This document shows positions 35,671 through 45,539 of a stretch of DNA of 64,000 nucleotides, in pieces (position 1 is the first letter of the stretch; each line of letters begins with the position of its first letter). A model generated the notes under the pieces. The model did not search any database, was not told the origin of the DNA, and worked only from the letters and a program-made list of their open reading frames with translations. The translations under genes and the position numbers were made by a program. This DNA comes from JAWSVE01 sp050633885. Its GTDB lineage: Bacteria > Pseudomonadota > Gammaproteobacteria > Pseudomonadales > Cellvibrionaceae. The stretch spans positions 1 through 64,000 of the forward strand of contig JBOEHK010000006.1 in assembly GCA_050633885.1 (NCBI GenBank), given 5' to 3'.

Positions 35671-36846
35671 TTAACGAGTCAGGTAAGAGATTCCTTCATC
35701 AAGCCCTGCAAGGGTCAGAGGATACATTTTATCTTCTACTAGCTCTTTAGTTATCTCAATGCTGGATGTGTACTGCCAATGTTCTTTTGTAGTTGGATTT
35801 AGCCATATCACTTTATCAAAGGTTTCTTTGATACGCTTCATCCAAACATAGCCCGGCTCTTCGTTCATGTGCTCAACACTGCCGTATTGATGCGATATCT
35901 CATAAGCACCCATGGTCGCATCACCCACAAAAATAACCTTATAATCACTTGAGTATTTATGAAGTAAATCAAACGTTGCCATCATATTTTGCTGGCGACG
36001 AAAGTTATCTTGCCATACGCCTTCATAAATAAAATTATGAAAATAAAAATGCTCTAAATGTTTAAATTCAGTTTTACAGGCAGAAAAAAGCTCTTCGCAG
36101 GTTTTTACATAAGGATCCATCGAGCCACCAATATCCAAAAACAATAATACTTTGACAGAATTATGCTTTTCAGGAACCATTTTGATATCCAGTAATCCCG
36201 CGTTTCTTGCCGTAGAGCTAATAGTGTCATCTAGATCAAGCTCTTCTGCCGAACCTGTCCGAGCAAACTTTCGTAGTTTGCGTAAAGCCATTTTAATATT
36301 ACGCGTACCAAGCTCCACAGAGTCATCAAGGTTTCTATATTCTCGTTGCTCCCAAACTTTGGACGCTTGTTTATTTTGACCTTCACCGCCAACTCGAATG
36401 CCACCAGGGTGATGGCCGCTGTTTCCAAACGGCGAAGTTCCACCTGTGCCGACCCATTTATTACCGCCTGAGTGCTTTTCTTTTTGTTCTTCAAGGCGTT
36501 TTTTGAATTCTTCGATGAGTTTTTCCAAACCACCCATTGACTCGACTTTTTCTTTGTCCTCATCACTGAGTTGTTTTAAAAATTCATTTCGCAACCAATC
36601 TTCAGGAATAATAGCTTCGATAATATCATCGAGCCCTTCAAGATCTTTGAAGTATGCACCAAATGCTTTATCAAACTTATCAAAATATTTTTCATCTTTG
36701 ATTAAGCATGTTCTGGCCAACACATAAAAGTCATCAATGCTATTGAAAGCCAGACGATGGCTCATAGCTTCTAGCAAGACTAAAAGCTCATTGATTGACA
36801 CGGGCAATTGCGCATTTCGCAAACCGTAGAAAAAATTAACTAACAT
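35671..36846 (-). CDS. CoxE-like VWA domain protein
   Basis: This 391-residue protein has helical N-terminal parts, a Gly-rich linker (about 126-160) and a VWA domain with a metal-site motif LDIGGSMD (D238, G240, S242). DIGGS rather than DxSxS is usual for this CoxE-type subgroup. The gene lies 63 bases after a MoxR-type AAA+ ATPase. In such pairs the ATPase and VWA protein act together as a chaperone that inserts metals or remodels a partner complex. No obvious client enzyme is adjacent. Confidence 0.88.
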   Translation of the reverse strand: MLVNFFYGLRNAQLPVSINELLVLLEAMSHRLAFNSIDDFYVLARTCLIKDEKYFDKFDKAFGAYFKDLEGLDDIIEAIIPEDWLRNEFLKQLSDEDKEKVESMGGLEKLIEEFKKRLEEQKEKHSGGNKWVGTGGTSPFGNSGHHPGGIRVGGEGQNKQASKVWEQREYRNLDDSVELGTRNIKMALRKLRKFARTGSAEELDLDDTISSTARNAGLLDIKMVPEKHNSVKVLLFLDIGGSMDPYVKTCEELFSACKTEFKHLEHFYFHNFIYEGVWQDNFRRQQNMMATFDLLHKYSSDYKVIFVGDATMGAYEISHQYGSVEHMNEEPGYVWMKRIKETFDKVIWLNPTTKEHWQYTSSIEITKELVEDKMYPLTLAGLDEGISYLTR

Positions 36847-36909
36847 AATCTGCCTTAACGAACGTTCTACTTTGTCCTGAATAGCTTGAAATAAAGTATC
36901 AGTTATGAA

Positions 36910-37755
36910 TTATCGGTTTTCTCGGCGAACCATAAAAGCTAAACGCTCTAGCATGTGAACATCTTGTTCATTTTTTAACAAAGCGCCATATAATGGCGGA
37001 ATAGCTTTTGTTGCGTCACGATTTTTAAGCACTTCATCGGGAATATCATCAGCCATTAATAATTTTAACCAATCTATTAATTCAGACGTCGATGGTTTCT
37101 TTTTAAGACCCGGCACTTTTCGTACATCGAAAAATATATCGAGCGCCTCATTGACCAATTCAGTCTTTAGCTTTGGATAATGAACGTCGATAATAGACAA
37201 CATGGTGTCGCGATCAGGGAAATTTATGTAATGAAAAAAGCAACGACGTAAAAATGCATCAGGCAATTCTTTTTCATTATTACTGGTAATAATAACAATA
37301 GGCCGATGTTTTGCTTTAATCGTTTCACCCGTCTCATAAACAAAAAATTCCATTTTATCGATTTCAACTAACAAATCGTTTGGAAATTCAATATCGGCTT
37401 TATCCACTTCATCAATCAACAACACAACTTGTTCATCAGCATCAAAAGCTTCCCACAACTTGCCTTTCTTAATATAGTTTTTAATATCGTGAACTTTATC
37501 ATCGCCTAATTGTGAATCGCGTAAGCGACTTACGGCATCGTATTCATATAAACCTTGTTGAGCTTTTGTTGTGGATTTGATATGCCACTGGATTAGCTTC
37601 ATTCCCATTGAAGCAGCCACCTCTTCCGCCAGCATTGTTTTACCTGTGCCAGGCTCGCCTTTAATTAATAACGGACGCTCTAATGTCACAGCTGCATTCA
37701 CAGCCATTTGCAAATCACCTGTGGCGACGTATCGTTCTGTACCTTCAAACTTCAT
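36910..37755 (-). CDS. MoxR-type AAA+ ATPase
   Basis: This 281-residue AAA+ protein has Walker A GEPGTGKT (33-40), Walker B LLIDEVD (113-119), sensor 1 IITSNNEKELPDAFLRRC and a helical lid. ATG 37755 is chosen because GGGGA lies just upstream and MKFEGTERYVATGD matches the family start. Seventeen further codons upstream look non-coding. It is first in an operon with the CoxE-like VWA gene. MoxR/VWA pairs help assemble or activate protein complexes. The target here is unknown. Confidence 0.9.
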   Translation of the reverse strand: MKFEGTERYVATGDLQMAVNAAVTLERPLLIKGEPGTGKTMLAEEVAASMGMKLIQWHIKSTTKAQQGLYEYDAVSRLRDSQLGDDKVHDIKNYIKKGKLWEAFDADEQVVLLIDEVDKADIEFPNDLLVEIDKMEFFVYETGETIKAKHRPIVIITSNNEKELPDAFLRRCFFHYINFPDRDTMLSIIDVHYPKLKTELVNEALDIFFDVRKVPGLKKKPSTSELIDWLKLLMADDIPDEVLKNRDATKAIPPLYGALLKNEQDVHMLERLAFMVRRENR

Positions 37756-37806
37756 CTTAAATCCCCGAATACAACAGTTATTTGATATTACTTCATAACA
37801 AACCAC

Positions 37807-38242
37807 TATTTAACGCTCAAAAGTTAACGCTCAAAAGCGGTTTTGAGTAAAACCCTGTTCTGCACTGCGCAACAAGCGCAACCAAAACCGAAGTCTATCA
37901 TAATCATCTTGAAGTTATTAATAAGGAAAATTGATTGAATTGTAAATATTTGGAATGTAATGACTGGGCTGTCAAATCATAAAAACATCAACAACTGTGA
38001 ATATTTAAGGGCTAACTGAAAATAAGATTAAACGATATCCTTAAAATAGACTGCCGGGGAAACACTCATATAAATACCAGTGATTTAGTGGGTGGCATAT
38101 TATCTATAGATAAAGCAGGCTAGATTAAGAAAGTCATCAGGCTTTATAAGATATTCATCCTTGTTTTCATTCGACTTATTTGAATCTGTATTGTTTGAAT
38201 TCGTGTTGTCTGCACTCGAATTACCCTCTGGTTTTTCTTTAT
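37807..38242. other. Intergenic region containing an out-of-frame tail of the VWA gene
   Basis: Positions 38100-38246 hold an apparent continuation of the upstream VWA gene in another frame, described separately. The remaining bases to 37806 hold the moxR promoter region. No terminator with a clear T run is seen. Confidence 0.5.
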
Positions 38243-38246
38243 CTAA
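38100..38246 (-). pseudogene. Out-of-frame C-terminal tail (48 codons) of the VWA gene
   Basis: Reading one base back from the stop at 38245, the DNA stays open for 48 codons. It gives an Asn/Ser-rich acidic stretch of the same style as the preceding tail, ending KDEYLIKPDDFLNLACFIYR and TAA at 38102-38100. One extra T in the CCTTAG at 38248-38243 would join it to the main frame. It is either a real mutation or a sequencing error. Confidence 0.6.
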
Positions 38247-40819
38247 GGTTCATTCTCTTTGCCATTCTCTTTGACATCGCTACTTTCAACATTACTATCC
38301 TCAACATTACTATCCTCAACATTGCTATCTTCAACATCGCTGAGATCAAATTCGTCTTTTATATTTTCTTTTTGATTGCCACTATCCTCTTGCTGATCGG
38401 ATGAAGAAATGGTTTCTGTTTGCAGCTCATTAGATTCATCAACAGTATTCTGGGCTTCGCTATCAGAATCTTTTTCTGACTCTTTAGTTACCTCTTCTGC
38501 AAACTCTTCTGCTAACTCTCTATCAATTTCGGAGTCTATATCATCATCGTCATCCTCTTCAAAATCATCCAAAGAGAACTCTACATCAGTAATACCTTCA
38601 ACCTCATCCTCTCCCGAATTATCTTGAGAGCTTTTTTGAGAACTATCATGTGAATGAGCTTGAGAACTATCTGGAGAACTACCTGAAGAGCCATCTAAAC
38701 CAATTGCGTCATCAGAAGAATTCTTCTCAGGATTTTCGCTATTATTATCTAAATCTTCGGTCTCTGTCTTATCGTCTGAATCCATTACTTTCTGGCCCTC
38801 TGATGAATCCACATCGGTCATACTAGGGCCGTCAGAACTTGCAGCATCTGGGCTTTCTTCACCCTCTTCTTTTTTCTCGTTATCGTTAGCGTTTTCATTC
38901 TCTTTATTGTCAACTGCAGATGATGAAGACAAAGACCCTTCAGCGTTTTCACTTGTATCCGAGGCAAGAGACGCCTCTATATCTTCGAGTTCATCTTCAA
39001 CTTTTCCTCCCATAATCATCCGGTAAGCAAAAAAAGCAATCACTAATATGAGTAAGTTACCGACACCTAAACCAATATACAGCCACAACTTACTTTTTGG
39101 CTCTTCAACATTGGCTTCGGCATTAGGCTCTTCTGCTACAGTCTGCTGAATGGGCTTTTCCTCTTCTTCATTAGTTTTTTCATCTTCTAAAAAGAATTCA
39201 CCATCTTCAGGATACCGTATAGAAATTTCTTCCGAAGAAAATTCAAACTTATCGCCATTATTTTTAACCGCAAGAACATTTAGGTTTATTTTATAAATAC
39301 CTTGCTCTTCAGGAATAAAATCTAGTTTCCAGCTGTCAAAATCCGTTAATGTTAATGTTTTAACTGAGTTGTTTTTTGAGGGTTTTTCTATCCTCGCCAT
39401 TATTTTTGTTTTGGCTACGTCGATGTCATCATTGCTGGCTGTAACCGTTGTGACGATATGAGATATAGATTTTTTTTTCTGGGTTTCTGTTTCAACAATA
39501 AAAGGCTCACGAATTTCAATCGAATGAGAAAACTCTCTCTTAAAGCTTTTTCCGTCAACAACAACCTTAATCTCATAAATCCCTTTAGTATCAAAGATAT
39601 CTAACTGCCTAGAAAAAATGCCGGCATTTGGATCAGTAGAGGCTAACGATAAATCAACTGGAATAACATCAAACCATGCCTCTCCATCATTGTGTCGTTG
39701 AACGGAATAACTGACATCGAGAATGTTTAATAGATCGGGCCTAACAATTTTCTTTCCTTCTTCTTCAAGAAGTAGCTTGAGATGAATCCGACTATTTTTT
39801 AATGCATTATTTTTTAATGGTTTTACAACGAGATTTAAGTCGCTGACAATAGTCACTCGACTATCTGGATCTAAATCAGCTAAGAGCTCCCACTCACCTT
39901 CTACTGGACGCTTTACCGTCAATAACTCGTACTGATCTGTTCTAATCCAATTCACGTCTTCGTTATTATCATCAAAAGCGTATTCTTTATTTTCAGGGCT
40001 TTTTAGTTTTGCGGGAGGACTCCCTTCTACTGGAAAAACTAACGCTGTAAATTCCTCTACGCTTGAATCAACAACAAAACTGTTGCCTTTCAAAGGAACT
40101 TGCTCGGGTGGTGATGCACTATCTAATGCATTAAGAAAAATTTTCATTAATTCATCAGCATTGTTGGCTGTGGCCGCAACACCATCGGTTGCAAGAGATA
40201 ACTTATTTAAAAGCTCTGTATCTGCATTGTCAGATAAAGCAATAGTGTGCACTTTATAATTTGACGCTTTCAGCGCAGGTAAAAGCTCTTCTGAAATTCG
40301 TCGCCATTCAGCTTGGTTTTCTTCAGGTTGTTTCGAAATATCAACCATACCATCAGTTAATAATATTAAATGTTGATATTCATTCTCCGCTGAATTTGGT
40401 TGATTCGATCTTTGCTGAATATCATAAGTGGCCTTTTCTAGAACACCGCCAATATTGGTGTAAAGGCCATTTGAATTTATTTGTGCTGTTTTTTCTGATG
40501 CAAGTGTTCGCCATTTTTTATTAACGCTTCCATGCGGTACCAGCATATTGACATATTGGCCAAACGTCCAAACACCTGCTTCGCTATCTTCAGGTAACAA
40601 TTTAACCAACAAATCAACCGCAGGTCGCCTTAAATTATTGGCATCATTTTTCTTCATGCTGCCAGACACGTCAATCAACAGTCTAACGTCAGTTTTGTCT
40701 GACGCACTGGCCAAAGCCGGCAACAACAACAAACACAAACAATGAAAACAGTTGATCTTCTTTAGTTGTTTGCTTTTATAGAATATTGAAAACTTCGATC
40801 TATCGAATTTAGAAAACAT
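38243..40819 (-). CDS. TIGR03503-type VWA membrane protein
   Basis: This 858-residue protein has a signal peptide ending near residue 40 and a VWA domain (about 44-230) with MIDAS motif DVSGSM (D50, S52, S54). Beta-rich Ig-like regions follow, then one membrane helix near 577-600 and a very acidic, Ser-rich C-terminal tail. It resembles the gammaproteobacterial TIGR03503 family. The VWA domain should face the periplasm and the tail the cytoplasm. The tail includes five-residue repeats (NVEDS) from 15-base DNA repeats. The frame probably continues beyond the present stop. Confidence 0.8.
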   Translation of the reverse strand: MFSKFDRSKFSIFYKSKQLKKINCFHCLCLLLLPALASASDKTDVRLLIDVSGSMKKNDANNLRRPAVDLLVKLLPEDSEAGVWTFGQYVNMLVPHGSVNKKWRTLASEKTAQINSNGLYTNIGGVLEKATYDIQQRSNQPNSAENEYQHLILLTDGMVDISKQPEENQAEWRRISEELLPALKASNYKVHTIALSDNADTELLNKLSLATDGVAATANNADELMKIFLNALDSASPPEQVPLKGNSFVVDSSVEEFTALVFPVEGSPPAKLKSPENKEYAFDDNNEDVNWIRTDQYELLTVKRPVEGEWELLADLDPDSRVTIVSDLNLVVKPLKNNALKNSRIHLKLLLEEEGKKIVRPDLLNILDVSYSVQRHNDGEAWFDVIPVDLSLASTDPNAGIFSRQLDIFDTKGIYEIKVVVDGKSFKREFSHSIEIREPFIVETETQKKKSISHIVTTVTASNDDIDVAKTKIMARIEKPSKNNSVKTLTLTDFDSWKLDFIPEEQGIYKINLNVLAVKNNGDKFEFSSEEISIRYPEDGEFFLEDEKTNEEEEKPIQQTVAEEPNAEANVEEPKSKLWLYIGLGVGNLLILVIAFFAYRMIMGGKVEDELEDIEASLASDTSENAEGSLSSSSAVDNKENENANDNEKKEEGEESPDAASSDGPSMTDVDSSEGQKVMDSDDKTETEDLDNNSENPEKNSSDDAIGLDGSSGSSPDSSQAHSHDSSQKSSQDNSGEDEVEGITDVEFSLDDFEEDDDDDIDSEIDRELAEEFAEEVTKESEKDSDSEAQNTVDESNELQTETISSSDQQEDSGNQKENIKDEFDLSDVEDSNVEDSNVEDSNVESSDVKENGKENEP
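38285..38340 (-). repeat. 15-base repeats encoding NVEDS in the VWA protein tail
   Basis: Three to four near-identical 15-base units encode (D/N)VEDS close to the C terminus. The flanking sequence is acidic and low in complexity. Confidence 0.75.
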
Positions 40820-41425
40820 GCCTTACCCACTCGTCAATTCTAGACTCTAGGAGCTATACGGTTATAAATATAAGCATAGCAATGCTTATTGAAACCGCTA
40901 ATCATGAACCGATCGCGATAAGAGTTGCACCGACTGCCAAGCGTCAAAGAAATGACGCGAATCATAGAAAAATTGCCTGAATAGTTAATTGGCGCTTAGG
41001 GAATGATTACCTTATGAGTAAGTGGTCTATTTTAGGCGGTCGATCTAACTCGCTATATCCCCTTTTTACGACGCCTAAAATGTAAACAACTGTTACATGT
41101 TTGATTACATTTTGCTCACGCATCTATTTTGGTCGTTTGAAAAATGAGACACTGTTCTGAACTTTTAAGCCTAATTAGATACTTACCTCTTTAACTAAAA
41201 CTTTGTATTGTTTCCTCTGTTATAAAACGTAGTATCTGCTTACTTAAACCCCAAAACATAAAATTTTTATAGCCTTCATGCCAATCACAAAAACAACCAA
41301 CCTAACTACATCAGTTAAGTAATTTTCATCCCTGTTACTTTTTGTGCGATTACATCACAGTAAGAGCATTACTGTTGCTAGTGTTAGATATTTATTAGCA
41401 ATGCATAATTAAGGACCAATCTTTC
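40820..41425. other. Divergent intergenic region between the two VWA genes
   Basis: These 606 bases separate divergent VWA genes and should hold both promoters. I see only AT-rich sequence, with no gene, RNA or strong hairpin. TGTGCGATTACATCACA at about 41343 resembles a CRP box but has one base too many between the half-sites. Confidence 0.4.
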
Positions 41426-43573
41426 ATGGCACTCATAAAAAACAAATCAGTAATGGCGCTTATTTCAATCGCGACTATTTCAACAACAGCGCTCAGCAGT
41501 TACATTCATGCTGCATCCACAATCGATATGGTCGTCATCATTGATGAATCTCCATCAATGGCGGGGGAACATAATCAATTTATTGGTAGCTACATTCAAA
41601 GTATTGATGATTCTCTAGCCGATCAAGACATCACTTTAAATCAATATGGGCTTGTTGGATTTGGGGGCACTTCACCACCATCACCTTACGAAGCTGGCAG
41701 ACAACAAGGGGAAGAAATTTATCGGCATTTCAATTTATCATCGTCTCCTGATTCTGTTTGGGGAACAGCCAATGAGTTTGATGCTGTTACTGATCAATTG
41801 GTGACTAATGGTAATGGTGAAGAAGATGGGTACCGGGCTATTGATTACACTTATCAATCCTATGATTTTAGGGCTGATGCCGGTGCGTCAATTTTATTAA
41901 TTAGTGATGAAGGCCGAGATAACGACACAGAAAATTTAAACACGAATAATCTTCCCTCAGGCCAAAATGAAATCGACAAAGCGTATATCCAATCAGAACT
42001 TGCCCTTCAAAATATTGTGTTACACGCCGCAGTGAATCAACGCTTTACTGACCAAGCCGGTAATCCAGCATTTGCAGTCGTAGGCGATGACCCTAATACC
42101 GGTTACGCCTATGTCAGAGATGAAATGACAGGTGATATTGTCAAAGTACAAGGTTATTTACTGGTAGAAGAAGCCACTGACACGACACAAGATGACTACA
42201 CTGATCTTGCTCTCACAAGTGGAGGTATGGCAATTGATATTGATTCTCTTCGTGATGCATATACCGATGCCGCCGCTTTAGATTCTCTCAGTGGCGAACT
42301 TGCCTTATTGTTCAGTGAAATATCATCTGGACAAGATGCATTTATTGCCGGAATTAAATGTTATGACGCTAACGGTATAGCGTCGGATATTTGTGGCGCT
42401 GTTCGAATTTCAGGTGATACTGACTTACAAGAATTGGCACGTTTAATTTCTGGTAACAGCCAAGGAAATACTAGCAACGAATTAAACACAACAACTCAGT
42501 TTCAAAAACTGGCTCAATTCCAAATGGGGCAAATGATTAACTCATTAAAAGTGAATAGCCGGAATCTTAGCCGAATGATGTTTAACCGACTATCAAGTAC
42601 ACGTCGAGCTGGCATATCGTTTGATGATATTGATCTTTTGAGCTTTTCTAATGGAGACATTAATCTAGCGGGAGAAAATAATTTAACAAGCACAAACAAC
42701 ACCGGTAAAACTTCAGCTCCTAATGGTTTGGATGTCGGATTATACCTTCGAGGAAGATATACAGATGGCAACTACAACAATGACTTCGAAAAAGATGATA
42801 ATGGTGAGCTTGGCGTTGGCAGTGATTACGACTCAAAAGCGTTTACCATTGTCGCCGGCGGCGATGCATTTGTTAATGATGCTTTTCAGCTTGGACTAGC
42901 AGTCAGTTACGCCTCGGCTGATAGCGATTTCGCTAATGCCAGCGGTGATACACAAGTCAACAATATCAGCTTATCGGGTTACAGTGCTTATGAATTATCT
43001 GAAGACTTTTTCTTTCAAACAAGTCTAGGATTCTCACAGGCAAGTTTAGAGTCTAAACGAATCAATGGCTTTGAAGAACTACTTGGAGAAACAGATGCCA
43101 GCTATACCTACCTTTCTCTAGGCTTCGAAAAAGATAAACTGCTCAATGACAGATTTAATCTGACTCGCTACGCCTATATTCATGCGACTCAAATTTCAGT
43201 AGACGGCTTTGCTGAAACTGGTGGTGTTTCTGCTCTTACGCTAGATGACACTTCAGATAATTCGCTAATAGCCGAGCTAGGTGTTTACTCAAATTACGCT
43301 ATCACTAAAAATTTGATGCTTGATGCTCGGTTTGGGTTAGAGCATGAATTTAATGATGATGGCGCAGAATTAACGACTGCTTTTGCGGTAGCATCAGAAA
43401 ACACATGGATAGATAACACGACGGCTAGCGCGTCAACTTATGCCCGCATTGGCTTGGGTTTAAATCAAAATATCGGCACCTCTGGCATTATTTCTATTTG
43501 GGGAGATGCTTTAGTGGGTGATAGTAATTACAACGAAATATCTTTTGAAATAAAGTATCGCTATATCTTTTAA
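41426..43573 (+). CDS. VWA-domain autotransporter
   Basis: This 715-residue protein has a signal peptide of about 30 residues and a VWA passenger (about 33-330) with MIDAS motif DESPSM (D40, S42, S44). A linker follows, then a C-terminal autotransporter beta-barrel (about 440-715) ending in YRYIF, the aromatic end signal. A VWA domain on a barrel suggests surface display of a metal-dependent adhesion module. Passenger cysteines (KCYDANGIASDIC) may form a disulfide. It is divergent from the TIGR03503-type VWA gene. The ligand is unknown. Confidence 0.8.
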   Translation: MALIKNKSVMALISIATISTTALSSYIHAASTIDMVVIIDESPSMAGEHNQFIGSYIQSIDDSLADQDITLNQYGLVGFGGTSPPSPYEAGRQQGEEIYRHFNLSSSPDSVWGTANEFDAVTDQLVTNGNGEEDGYRAIDYTYQSYDFRADAGASILLISDEGRDNDTENLNTNNLPSGQNEIDKAYIQSELALQNIVLHAAVNQRFTDQAGNPAFAVVGDDPNTGYAYVRDEMTGDIVKVQGYLLVEEATDTTQDDYTDLALTSGGMAIDIDSLRDAYTDAAALDSLSGELALLFSEISSGQDAFIAGIKCYDANGIASDICGAVRISGDTDLQELARLISGNSQGNTSNELNTTTQFQKLAQFQMGQMINSLKVNSRNLSRMMFNRLSSTRRAGISFDDIDLLSFSNGDINLAGENNLTSTNNTGKTSAPNGLDVGLYLRGRYTDGNYNNDFEKDDNGELGVGSDYDSKAFTIVAGGDAFVNDAFQLGLAVSYASADSDFANASGDTQVNNISLSGYSAYELSEDFFFQTSLGFSQASLESKRINGFEELLGETDASYTYLSLGFEKDKLLNDRFNLTRYAYIHATQISVDGFAETGGVSALTLDDTSDNSLIAELGVYSNYAITKNLMLDARFGLEHEFNDDGAELTTAFAVASENTWIDNTTASASTYARIGLGLNQNIGTSGIISIWGDALVGDSNYNEISFEIKYRYIF

Positions 43574-43611
43574 GTCATTCTAGTTAACAGAAAACGTACT
43601 TCAACATAACT

Positions 43612-43647
43612 CATAGTAAATCACTCATTAATGAGTGATTTACTATG
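43612..43647. terminator. 36-base perfect palindrome between convergent genes
   Basis: CATAGTAAATCACTCATT is followed directly by its exact reverse complement, giving an 18-base stem with no spacer. It lies between the VWA-autotransporter gene and a convergent gene, so a shared terminator is likely, though the T run is short. Confidence 0.55.
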
Positions 43648-43656
43648 GCTTGGTAT

Positions 43657-44070
43657 TTATTCACTTGCGGTATTTTCTTCGTTGACGGTCGACATTTCTG
43701 AATTTGATTTTGAATCTAAATCACGGTTAATTCGTTTAGCCAATACGACATTCCATAGAATTGACAAAATAATATAAAAAACTGCAGCAGTGACAACGGC
43801 AATAATAAGAGGGATACCCGCGCGATCAAAAGCTCCGTCACGAACAAATAATCCTTCGACAAAGGTTATAATTAATGCAGGTGCTAAAAATGAACTTTCG
43901 GCATCCACGGGATAAGGCATTAAAAGCGCAGCGGCCACAACAACTCGCAATGTATTTCTAACAATCTGAAACGATATCCATCGCGTCATAAACCACCAGA
44001 CAACTAACAGTCCACAGCTTGCTAAAGCGTACAACACCCATCCCCATAAATATTCATCACTCGAAAACAT
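43657..44070 (-). CDS. Conserved membrane protein of unknown function
   Basis: This 137-residue inner-membrane protein has hydrophobic helices at about 8-28, 36-55, 60-78 and 85-113, and a polar, acidic C-terminal tail. It resembles small membrane proteins found in other gammaproteobacteria, but I know of no function. It lies downstream of the 44123-44998 gene on the same strand (52-base gap) and may share its transcript. Confidence 0.65.
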   Translation of the reverse strand: MFSSDEYLWGWVLYALASCGLLVVWWFMTRWISFQIVRNTLRVVVAAALLMPYPVDAESSFLAPALIITFVEGLFVRDGAFDRAGIPLIIAVVTAAVFYIILSILWNVVLAKRINRDLDSKSNSEMSTVNEENTASE

Positions 44071-44122
44071 CGCTCGTCTCTTCTCGGTTAAAACAGATTA
44101 CAGACATTGTAATCATTTAATA

Positions 44123-44998
44123 TTATTTGAAATCAAATTCTCTTAAATGCTTTTTAGCAAGACGCTTCAGTTTGGGATTATAAGCACGATCAAGAACAGA
44201 CTGAATGGTGACAGCGTATTTTTTATCACCAGAAGCACCTAATGCTTTACTCATAAAACCATAAGTTGTGCCAAATCGACTGGTTCTATCAGCATCAGCA
44301 CAATGAGCTAACAGCTCTTTTTCTATAACATCAAATAGATAAGCGCTATGTATCTTTTCACCATAGGTTCTTTTTGCAGCAAGCTCTTTCAGTCTTAATA
44401 CGTCGCTACGAATCATATTCGCAAAACGATTCACTTTACCACTTTCATTGACATTCCAGCTTTCTGTTGAATTAATAATTGGGTTCCATTCGCCATATTG
44501 AGGCAAATACTCCAATGCTTCTTTAGAATACTTTCTGTGCTTTGAATTCTTCGTTTTATCAAGTACGTTTTCTATCGTATTGACGTATTTAGCGTTTCCC
44601 GAATAGGAGAGTCCTTTCAAAAACCAAGAAATAGCGTCATTTTTTAAACGATCGACCGTGCTCTTTTCATTTGTTTTAATCAGTAAGCGTTCAATTTCAT
44701 CATACACTCTTACATCAGTAATGCCCGACCACGCCAAGGATTCCGTTTGCTTTTTTTGTGCGACTAAATCATCGCCGCGATAAATAGCTAAAAGCTGGTT
44801 AATTTCTTCGGAACGATCCAATATAAACTCGTTAGAGTTTTCAGCCTTATTCATTAAATGAGATACTTTCGCTTCTTGAACAGGCACACCCGACAAAACT
44901 GACGAATGACTATCGTTGACAGCCGAGATATCATTAGACAAAACCGCAGAAGAAAAACCAAAACTGATGATGACAACTATTATAATTGATCTTTTCAT
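44123..44998 (-). CDS. Periplasmic protein with helical repeats, function unknown
   Basis: From ATG 44998 this 291-residue protein starts with a signal peptide (MKRSIIIVVIISFGFSSAVLS). An all-helical region follows in which pieces such as DVRVYDEIERLL, NAKYVNTIENVLDKT and DKKYAVTIQSVLDRA recur. That looks like HEAT-type repeats. A start 50 codons upstream (45148) would place non-signal sequence first and overlap ycgN, so I reject it. No enzyme motif is visible. It may be a scaffold or binding protein. Confidence 0.6.
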   Translation of the reverse strand: MKRSIIIVVIISFGFSSAVLSNDISAVNDSHSSVLSGVPVQEAKVSHLMNKAENSNEFILDRSEEINQLLAIYRGDDLVAQKKQTESLAWSGITDVRVYDEIERLLIKTNEKSTVDRLKNDAISWFLKGLSYSGNAKYVNTIENVLDKTKNSKHRKYSKEALEYLPQYGEWNPIINSTESWNVNESGKVNRFANMIRSDVLRLKELAAKRTYGEKIHSAYLFDVIEKELLAHCADADRTSRFGTTYGFMSKALGASGDKKYAVTIQSVLDRAYNPKLKRLAKKHLREFDFK

Positions 44999-45098
44999 TT
45001 TTAAATTCTTTATCCTGTAATGTATATAATCCTGACTTATGCCTAATAAATTACTGCCGAATAAATTATTGGCTAATGAGTTCTTGCGTATTGACAGG

Positions 45099-45539
45099 CT
45101 ATCTAATCCAGCGAATAACATGAGACTCCATATCATTATCATGAACATATTTTTCTGAAACTATTCGACCTTTGACTGATTTTTTTTGAGCATGAATGTC
45201 TAAATTTGATCCCGAGACCAAATGATGCCATTCAGGTAAAGGTTTGTTTTCAAAAACTAATCGATAAGCACAAGTATGAGGCAACCACTTGAAATCGGCC
45301 ACATCTGATGGCTTTAACGAAATACAATCCGGAACTAACTCACTGCGATTATTGTAATCGTTACAACGGCATCGATCTAGATCTAAAAACTCACACGCCA
45401 CATTGGTATAAAAAACTTTACCGGTGTCTTCATCTTCTAGTTTATGTAGACAACATTTTGCACAACCATCGCAGAGCGACTCCCATTCGTCCTGAGACAT
45501 CTGCGCAAGTGTTTTTGATTGCCAAAAATTATGATTCAA
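45099..45539 (-). CDS. ycgN: UPF0260 cysteine-cluster protein YcgN
   Basis: This 146-residue protein carries the YcgN cysteine cluster: LCDGCAKCCLHKLED, then NVACEFLDLDRCRCNDY, and further Cys in VPDC and HTCAYR. It probably binds a metal or an iron-sulfur cluster. It overlaps the ycgL gene by 11 bases. The block ycgN-ycgL-rnd is conserved in gammaproteobacteria. The exact function is unknown. Confidence 0.9.
   Translation of the reverse strand: MNHNFWQSKTLAQMSQDEWESLCDGCAKCCLHKLEDEDTGKVFYTNVACEFLDLDRCRCNDYNNRSELVPDCISLKPSDVADFKWLPHTCAYRLVFENKPLPEWHHLVSGSNLDIHAQKKSVKGRIVSEKYVHDNDMESHVIRWIR

Noticed and set aside
41343..41360. CRP-like site TGTGCGATTACATCACA upstream of the VWA-autotransporter
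   Set aside because: The half-sites are separated by one base too many for CRP, and the arrangement is not repeated.
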